Source: Cyclospora cayetanensis (taxonomy: Eukaryota > Apicomplexa > Conoidasida > Eucoccidiorida > Eimeriidae). Taken from it: 64,000 nucleotides of DNA. Below the pieces are notes generated by a model that did no database searches, was not told the DNA's origin, and worked only from the letters and a program-made list of their open reading frames with translations. Numbering within the stretch: position 1 is the first letter of the stretch; every line of letters begins with the position of its first letter. Position numbers and translations under genes: made by a program. Below are positions 55,741 to 64,000 of this stretch, in pieces. The stretch covers positions 1 to 64,000 of the forward strand of contig NW_020312061.1 of the NCBI RefSeq assembly GCF_002999335.1. Direction: 5' to 3'.

Positions 55741-56757
55741 GGCAACATCAGCAGCAGGATTTACAGGGGACATTGCGTTCGCTTATCGCCCTGCAACAGG
55801 ACGTACAAAGCCCATAATGCAGCAAATAAACAGGCATTAAAATGTGGGGCCTTCAATTTGGCCTCCAAAAAGGCATTCGTTGTGTCCAAAGAAATGCTTT
55901 TTTCTACACAATGGTGCAGTATGCTGCAGCGAGGAAGCACCGTCGCGCAGCCTTTCCGCAGGGGGCCCCCTGCGTGGAATAAAAAAAGGCATGAAGAGCA
56001 GTACTTATTTTGATTACGTGCAGGGCTCCTATGCTCCATTGAATAACTGTACGTGGAGGGGCCTCTCCGGGCCCCCGTCAGGGGCCTCGTCCTCGATAGC
56101 GCCAGCATCGGGGTAGTGCGTAGAGAAAGGGTCTCTCTGAAGAGTCCCTCATACCGGGGGCCTCTACGATCTCCTCTTGTGCTGAGGTGCGTCTCGTGAA
56201 CTTGTTGGAGAGGCACTTCTCCAAAAAAAACGATGTGCATAAAGGCTAAAGCAGTAAGAGATGACGAAAGCAAATTAAGAAGGAACGGAGAAAGGCGCGG
56301 TGCCTGCTGAGAGGTGCCCAGGCGACGCCGATTGTGGACGCGAGGGCTCTCCAGTAAAGGAACGTGCGCGTGTTGGCGTAGTAGTTGGATTAGTCCTTAC
56401 AGGACCTTTCCATATATTGTTTTGGAGTCCCTGGTCGTACGGAGGCATGAGGAAGGAAATCTGCTGTGCGCCACGGTGCATGGTGCTAATCCGTAGACGT
56501 TTCCTGGTCTCCATCAAGGACTGGGGTACCCCTGAGGCTTCTTGGAGGGTTGGTTTCAGGTGCAGCCCCACGCAGTTCATCAAGGACTTCAACTGTTGTG
56601 CAATAACCCCCCAGTTTTGAAATGAAAACCAGCGAGGTGACACCTTAACCGGCTGCTGCAATGCTGGATTGCCGAGGCGCTGATACGACCGGGCTTGTTC
56701 AACTGAAGTTTTCGCATAGCACAGTAGTGCGCAGCCACATGACTTTACGTTGTGCTT
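55741..56757. other. Convergent intergenic region
   Basis: About 1 kb between the RAP gene (+) and the right-hand gene (-). No coding block recognised on either strand; it should hold the two 3' UTRs. Confidence 0.55.
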
Positions 56758-59700
56758 TTAGGTCATGCATGAGAGGCGCTGTGGTGTAGGTACACCACAG
56801 GCATGGGTTTGTTCGCCGTTTGCAATATTTATGTGGCCGTACGGGCCTTGCTGAATTGAGCTTTCCAGACTGTTCGTACTCATGCAGATAGAAGTATGTG
56901 CCCGCATGGTTTTTACCCCGTAGGAACTGACTAATTTCTTGTTGGGGTGTCTGGATGCGACCTTGTACACATGAGATGGCACACGGTATGTACGCTGTTG
57001 TACGACTTACTTAGACAATTAGGGTCTTTGTTGAGCCTCAGTCCATTAGCCTTGAGGAATGTTTGGGCAAATTTCCATTCAGGGGCATCCTGATATCTGA
57101 GATCAGCAATGGTTGCTGCATCATCCAACAACCTAAGCAGAGTTGCGCATTGGTTTGGGTGCTCAGCACACATTCTTTCCATATATTCCAATAGGAGGTT
57201 TGCGGGGCCTGCAGGTCTAGCCATTTCGTCACAGCTCTTCATCTCGAATTTCTCCGCTAAGTATCCAAGATTAGCCGCTAGGAGCTCTACTTCCTGCTGA
57301 GTTGCAATGCATGCATTCACGATTGTCGCCTTCATGTTGCATATCCTTTCTGTAAAAAGGGCCATCAAGTGACTTGTCCAGCTAGATCCCTCTTGAGGCT
57401 GGAGTGTCGGGCTCCCTACGCTGAGCAAATGTTTGCTTGTTTCATGCTTGCATTCATGAGTTGCATATGCTCGTCCCATACTGCTTCTTATGGCATCCTT
57501 TCGCATGCGTTCGAATCCCAGAAGCGCAGCTGCTGGTATGGGGAACAAACCTGCAGCTACCTTCGCATCATACAGTAGCGCCTTAGCCGCCTTCGCTTCC
57601 GCCTGGTGATGAGGCGGATTGAAGCTCCGTTCAGCCCGTCCTACCTGCGCATACGCCGCAGCATCATGTGCTGAAGACCCAGCACAGCATGATGAGGCTT
57701 GCACTTGTTACTATATTGCATGAAATTCTATTATAGCTGCTCGTCATAAGGAGGCCTAAAAGGTCCTCTGCGACAAGAAGTTTGGTCCTTACTAGATTCG
57801 CAAGCTCAGAGAGGTCATGATTGTCCAACATTCCAAGCACCCTCGCTGTAACCATCGCACCAAGGGGTGTTGTGAAGGGGATAATTGGGGTTCCCAGATC
57901 GTTTGGTTTTAGCACGGTGGCTGGGCTTCTATGCATGTGCTGGAGATGAACTGAAGCCGACATGTTGTCTTCAATCACACCGAGACAACGCACGAAGACG
58001 GGGGGAGGCGGGAGGGGGGAATCGCCAAGTAGTTCGCTGAGGTGTGTGTGCATCCAGGTGTGTCTGTAGGAGGCCCAGATACGTCTAATTAGCTTATCTA
58101 CAAGTTCGCCGACAGTCCACACTGTGTCGGTGTCCATCGCATCGCATGGATACCCATTCTGCTTATCCCATAGCAGGTCCTCCTGATCTATGCGGTTAAA
58201 AAGGTTCTCAGGCAGCGCAACCTTAAAAACTAGAGACACGCCCACTATAAACGGTTGAGGATTCCCAGCGGGGCTACTGTTGGCAATCCTGCAGACAAAG
58301 ACACCTGTGTATGCGGACACATTTGAAAAAGTATTAGTGCACGAAGGAAAAACAGCAAACGGGCGGGAAAGCAGTAAGGGGCTACACGTGTAGCTTGCAA
58401 CCGTACGTACGGAATTTTGAACGGGAAGGCTTCCTCAGGCAGGGTCACGAGGCCAGGCGATCTGTTCATAAAGGTTTGCGGGATTGAAAGTGGAGACGTT
58501 TGTGGTTCATCAGCATACACCAAATGCATCAGTGAAGCCACGTACTGCTGCGGGGCGATGATCCCTAAGGAGATTCCTGTTGGAAGATCTCTGAGGTCAC
58601 AGCAGCAGAGATGCACAGCAAACCAACAGAACATGCCTGTGTGACACTCCAAGGTGCTTTTATCGAAGCTCATCTTGAGTCGGGGACACTTCCAAGAGAG
58701 CCGGATAAAGACAGCACGGACGAGTCTCCTTAGATGTAGGGGTTGCGGGCATCCGAAGAAAGATTGCAGCAATACATTGCTTCCGTTGTGCCATTTGCAG
58801 GTCTCAATATTTTGGGGGGATCTCACTTTTCGTAGGTGTCCCCGAAAAACATCATTTTAGTCCCATCATGAAAGACGCTGTCATCCGTGCGGGTGAGCCG
58901 TGCACCCTTTTGCAGTAAAGTCCATAGGCCGGTGAACTTTGACATGCCTCGATACTTCTTCCCTGGGAACAAATATCAGAAATACATTTCAGCGGTATCT
59001 GATACTCACACAGCTTCAGCTCTTCACTCGAATACGACACCAGAAGCACTATGGCTGGGGTTTGTGTTTTGACTTGCCTAGTAAAACGCTTTGAGCGACT
59101 GGCATGTAGTTCTCATGTTTCACAATGTGACCTGTTTCTTGCAGCTCTGCGCCAAGCAGCGCGGCCTCATGCGTGTACATCCGCGCCAAATCTTTATAGA
59201 GACTTTTAGGTCTAAATAGAAATCTGGTGGATGGCCTTGCAGAGGCCAGCACCACCGGAAGTACCTCGTTTCGTACTGGTCGTACCTTGCCTCTTTCGCG
59301 CCTCTGTGCCCCCATAGAGAGCATATACATTAGACCTCCCATCCCAGGATACGCTACCCCGCGTGGGTAGGAACTGTCCACTCCTCCTACATATATACCA
59401 AGCCCTCGGACCCGCCAGCCTCCACTTGAGATACACGTATCATCGACGTCCACGGCAATCGCCACCTGGTCCTGCACATTCTTTAAAGCATGCAGATCCA
59501 GGGGCTCGGTGAGGGACGCCGTCGGTCTGTTATTTTGCTTTAGTTGCTGGAGAGCAGAGAGGGTGACCCCAGTCTCTAGTTCTAATACACGGATCCACTC
59601 CCCAGGCCTTTGCCGCCTGGAAACAAATACTGCGAAGCCCCATCCGCATCAGGCGTATACAAGATGCGTACAGTGATGCATTCGCAACCACGCCCTGCTA

Positions 59701-62700
59701 CAGAAATAGCAAAAACACCGTGCTAGAGAAGACGATAGGCTGCCCCCGAGCAGTCGACCCGCGCATGCACACTCACCAGTATTGAGGAAGTCAGCCTCGT
59801 TTATATCCACTGCCTCTGTAGGCACAGACAGACAATGCATATGAACATCCGGCTCTGGCCTTAGCCGAGACGTGTGGCCATTAGATGTATGGCAGAAAGG
59901 CTGCAGACTGGTCCCATGTGAAGAACGGTGCTATACTACTGGCTGATGAGACGAAATGGGCCCTAAGTCCTCCACATGCTGCCCTTCAAAGCATACGTTC
60001 GGAAAAGCTATGCAGCATAGACCTCTTGAGGCGCTGGTAGCCATGGAGCATACGACGGAAGAAGCGGCGGACTCTTCGTAGAGCTCCAGGGCCTGAACGC
60101 AGTACAACGCATAGAGTGCATAGGAATGCCTCGGAACAGTTCTACAAATAATAGCTAAAATCAATGTAAATTCAGGGGCCTCGTTAGCCTCGCAACTATT
60201 GATTGTTATTTTTACTTAGGCAGTGTGCTGCTGCGGTGGACCCTTCATGCCCTCTCGCCCTTCCGGAACCCTTGTCTAGAGCATCAGCACAGAGGAAAAC
60301 GGAGCTCTATCCCCAAAGTCAGAGGTATGCTTACGAGCAGCGGCCTTTATAATTCTCTGCAGTTGCTGTTCATCGCTCGAGAACGCGCAGCGGAGCTTAA
60401 CTTTCGAATCTGTGCTGCTTGAGAACGCGACCGTGGAGACAATGCCCTTAACAAACTCGATCTGTTGCTCCCTTTGCATTTGTCTGCCCCGCTGAGACCC
60501 CAAAAAGACGATTACTTCCTCTGATGATGCAAACATATGAACCGGGCCGCACGCATAGAACACAGCGGTATTCTCAAAACCGCTTTGACCCCAAAGTGCA
60601 GGCCCTCATTGTGCTGTGATTGTATAACTCACCGGCAATGGCGGCGCAGTGATACTCTACAGCGAACCGCGTCGTGAATACGTTGGAGCCTCCAAGGCCT
60701 TCCTGCATATTCCGCAAACATCACAGGGCTGAAGTGATGTGTCGTTTTTTCGTTTTCACTTATTATATCCTAGAAAAGTGCTAACCTTTGCGGAAGAGTG
60801 CCGCATCAGGCTTACAGTGAGGTTAAAGTCATCTTTCTTGGTTGCATGAATGAGGTTGAGAAGGCTCGCAGCAGCCTTAATCGGAGCCAGGGGGTCCACA
60901 TTCCTCATATATACTTTGTTGAGTGTTGTCAACAAGCGACCTTTTGTTAGTGGCAAGCTAGCATCGTGGATACCCTTGTTGTTTGCGAAGAGCACGTGTG
61001 AGCGGCCGTCAGCAGTGAGAGACATGACGCGAACAACAGAACCCAGGTGAAGTCGAGCTACACACAAGCAGTAGAGCCAGGGAACCATGTGTGGGCATAG
61101 GGCCATTCACTCAGAGGTCAACGGTAGTGGTTCCTGCGGCTTCAATGTGCCAGCTAAGGAATTCAAGGACTTCAGGAGGTTATACACGCTCTGACGGTCC
61201 ACACCTAGGGTTGGGTTATGCATTTTCTTGGTTTTAAGGCTAGCCAGGACTCGCAAACAGGGAAACCAAAATTGTCATGCCAAAGCTCACGGGGCTGCTT
61301 GCTGGTAGGTTTGATTGCATGTAAGACCAAATTCGAGGCCTCCTGTACAACGCTATTTTCTGCAGAGGGAATGACGCAGATATCCAGACTAAGCAGCCAT
61401 ATGCGACATGGAAAGAGCAGCCACCTATCAAAAGATTTGTCCACATTTGAACGGGCACAGGTAGACAAGCAACAGGCATAGCCTAAGCGAATCACCAGAA
61501 ACCTGTCCCTGTACGGATGCATCAGAGATATACCGCAGTGAGGAACCCAGATAGGACTAAGCAGATAATACTTCAGGCCTTACCGGAGAGCAGCAGCCTA
61601 AGAAGCAGCATGACCTTTGGTCTTGTCTCATAGCTGCCAAACCTGAATACTCCTCTTTCCTTTGCCCACAGGCCAACGCAGAGAAGCGCCATCGCCCTTA
61701 CACTCACTGGTACAACGCGGGACAAAACTGCACTTTCTATTAGAGCCGCATATTGCCTTATGTAATTGTCTACCTGGGCCATGAGCCTCATTGGGACAAA
61801 TCCGCCCTCTATTTTGTCTAATAACAATCGCAACTTCTTCCATTGAGCTGTCTCCTGTTCGGGGGGACCCGTAATTGAAAGTAATGTTATAACTGCACAA
61901 AGAGAAGCATACACGACTTTAAAGAATGGCTAACTTGTAGATCGCATTAGAAAAACCTTGATACCGAGGTCTTAAGTTGTGAATTGCTGTGTGTTGCTGA
62001 CCTAGTCGCGCAACGACGGTGCCAAGCACAGAGGACGTGTTTGATAGACTAGACTGGATTCGTTTGCCAACTGTCCAAAGAGTGTTCTTTGCGTTCCCTT
62101 GGCTGAATCTTATCGCAAGATGCATGCTGTACTGCAGCATGTCTCCATAGTCCACTGGTAGTCCATTCACAACTTCTTCAAATGTCTGAAGTCGTTCCAG
62201 AATGTCAATTCCAGCATTTTTGTAGAAGCTACCACCCACTAGCAGATGCCACGGAGGACAGACCTTATCCATACCGCGGTTTCTGTATGTTGATACTGTG
62301 GGAATGAATGCCAAATCCGGCGAATCGGTTTCCCGGACAGCCTTCTCGAAGCGAGGGACTATAGCCTCAAGTGCGGCACTCCGTTCAGCAGACCCGTCTG
62401 AACGCATACACTGCATCGAAAAATAAAAGTACTTGAAGAGCGGACCCTGGGCGCAGCTATGAAGAATAGAGGCTACACCATTCCCACCTGCGAAGACTGA
62501 ACTTACTTGCATCGCAACGGAGCTCAACGGGCACCGGTTCGTCTGCCAGCAATTTTGCAACCTACGGAACAGAGAAAATGTAGCGGGACAATCAGTAAGC
62601 CACCCATTGATATCACGCTAGCTCGCATGCAAGCAGCCCTGCCCGGTGCATACAAAGCCCAGAGCATGTTCCCGGCCTATTCCAACCCTTCTTAATATAG

Positions 62701-63563
62701 TCTGCTTGCAAAGTTTTGAGTTTAAGTGCACCTCAGGAAAGGGGACGAAGAGGCTGGGCTCGAGGAGAGGCACATTGGGGTTCCAGGTGTTGCAATCAAA
62801 GGCCTCGCCTTCCTCCAGAGTTACGAAGGGCCGACAGAGGCCGAAAAGGCCAACAATGGCAGCATCAAGCACCATGTGTGCCAGCCTATCTAATTTGAGC
62901 ATGCTTATCACAGTGGTCTTCTCCACGGCGTCACCTCCTGAATGCAAAAGCCAAACACCCTCAATATTCTTTCTTGTGCTTCCTTATTTGCAGGTGGTTT
63001 TTCTTGACTAATGAAACTCTGGTTACTGCTTTCATAGGGTGTGCTTGATGCACACCAGTCCTTAAGTCCTTCCACGCGTTCCACAGGTCTCGGGTTCCAA
63101 GCTTTCGCCATATTCGTATAAGCTGCCTCCCCATAAATGCCCTCATCGCCTTCCAAGGTTGCCTTGTGCTCATCCTCATGCCGGGAGGAGATTCTGGGTT
63201 CCACCAAAAGCTAGTGCTCTGTGGCGAGGTGAGACCTTCCCTCAGCTGAAGAATGTATTGCTCTATCCGAGGGTGTGCCAACCGCAAAAGCCCTAGAGGA
63301 GCAGAACCGTCAGCACAGTAGGAGCAACATGCAAAAGTTTCGCGGAAATTTTGGAAGGGCGTTTTGCCGCTGCAACTAGCTAAACAGGGGCTGATATCTT
63401 TTTCTGACCTGCTTTCTCGAGTGCTCTAAGAAACTCCTTGGGATCTGTGCCCTGGACTGCCTCAGAGATGGCTGTGAACACAGTAGGAAGAAGGGATAAA
63501 ATCAGAGGTGAACTTGGCAACGTATTAGCAGGAACCACAGCAACACAACTAGGCGGGAAATTG

Positions 63564-63631
<68 letters not shown>

Positions 63632-63816
63632 CAGCTATCACTTGCCAGCACTTGCGCAGCGGTATACGTACTCCAGGGAAGAGGGCCCCCGCGGGTAAGC
63701 GCCTCAATTGTTTTGTGTATCCCTTTTGCTAGTTGTTCAGCGACGGGAGTGGGTAGCTCGTCCAGGCCCCTTTGGACGCTGAGGTGCTCTCGGAGGCGGC
63801 CTGCCAGCAGTAGCAT
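56758..63816 (-). CDS. Large multi-exon gene, unassigned, possibly 5'-incomplete
   Basis: A chain of at least 15 exons on the minus strand; I do not recognise the family. Phase-consistent exons at the 5' side: one ending with GGPLPW (from 63816 or upstream), 63409-63471, 63056-63292, 62732-62937, 62507-62561, 62002-62487, 61584-61892 and one starting 61359. Further coding blocks: about 60860-61050 (VRVMSLTADGRSHVLFANNK), 60655-60705, 60300-60560, 59100-59620 (VAIAVDVDDTCISSGGW), 58820-58968, 58400-58800, 57750-58300 and 57010-57660. The last exon runs from about 56949 to the stop at 56758. The product exceeds 1,300 residues, is Cys-containing and largely helical, with hydrophobic stretches (VITLLSITG, VMLLLRLLLS). 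A frame stop lies just upstream of ATG 63816, so this could be the start, but no signal peptide follows and the gene may continue past the edge. A secreted rhoptry-type invasion protein is one untested guess from size and Cys content. Confidence 0.6.
56779..56800. repeat. Short hairpin near the 3' end of the right-hand gene
   Basis: Arms CTGTGGTGTA and TACACCACAG are exact reverse complements around a 2-nt centre. It lies inside the last coding exon, 20 bp before the stop codon. Confidence 0.75.
63568..63630. repeat. 63-bp (TA)n microsatellite
   Basis: An uninterrupted TA run in the first mapped intron of the right-hand gene. Frames reading Ile-Tyr repeats across it are artefacts. Confidence 0.95.
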
Positions 63817-64000
63817 CGAGATTCAAGAAGAGTTGCGACTCAGATGGCCTAATTTATTTGCGTCTGTTTGCTGGCTTGGTTCACAAAGAAAACTTTAGGG
63901 GAGACTTGCTGGAGAATGCACACGAGTGCACATTAAAGGTGCCGTGAGAAAGGCGTCCATGAAGTGCGTGTACACTCTGCGGGGTAGCCTCACTGTGCAG

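Overview
The window looks like nuclear chromosomal DNA of a coccidian apicomplexan, most probably an Eimeria-like parasite. The reasons are: exon-rich genes with short introns; CAG/GCA-derived runs of Gln, Ala and Ser inside otherwise conserved proteins; many intronic microsatellites; and a RAP-domain protein of the kind expanded in apicomplexans. There are no bacterial operons, ribosome binding sites, CRISPR arrays, rRNA genes or convincing tRNAs. Gene models were built by eye, matching conserved protein blocks to splice sites and checking that every exon keeps phase.

Layout, left to right. 1-4467: no gene seen. 4468-11400 (-): mitochondrial succinate dehydrogenase flavoprotein subunit (SDHA), resolved into 18 phase-consistent exons, 657 aa. 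12055-18898 (+): a DDX20/Gemin3-like DEAD-box helicase with very long Ser/Ala/Gln-rich insertions and a possible extra 5' exon (11619-11891). 18899-21567: no gene. 21568-23791 (+): a protein with three RRMs (NAM8/RBP45/SECp43 type). 24554-28272 (-): a drug/metabolite-superfamily (SLC35-like) transporter, 9 exons, 362 aa. 29502-31129 (+): inositol polyphosphate kinase. About 31.5-34790 (-): a U1A/U2B''-type spliceosomal protein with a Met/Gly/Pro-rich leader. 35536-36793 (+): a TLC-domain membrane protein. 37355-39514 (-): protoporphyrinogen oxidase in a single exon. 40122-42451 (+): a D-2-hydroxyacid dehydrogenase, 5 exons. 42452-50336: a 7.9-kb gene-poor stretch holding a diverged ~150-bp direct repeat. 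50337-55740 (+): RAP-domain protein. 56758 to at least 63816 (-): a large, unassigned multi-exon gene.

Genes mostly alternate in strand, giving divergent pairs (SDHA/helicase, transporter/IPK, U1A-like/TLC, PPOX/dehydrogenase) with 0.6-1.2 kb between start codons. Three products are expected in the mitochondrion (SDHA in complex II and the TCA cycle, PPOX in haem synthesis, and probably the RAP protein in organellar RNA metabolism). Three act in nuclear RNA biology (helicase, RRM protein, U1A/U2B''-like).

Most notable observations: at least four GC-AG introns, all CAG|GC, required to keep conserved motifs intact; a perfect 35-bp hairpin in a transporter intron; perfect palindromes lying over the start codons of both IPK and PPOX; a 39-bp in-frame intronic minisatellite in the helicase; and the unassigned right-hand gene.
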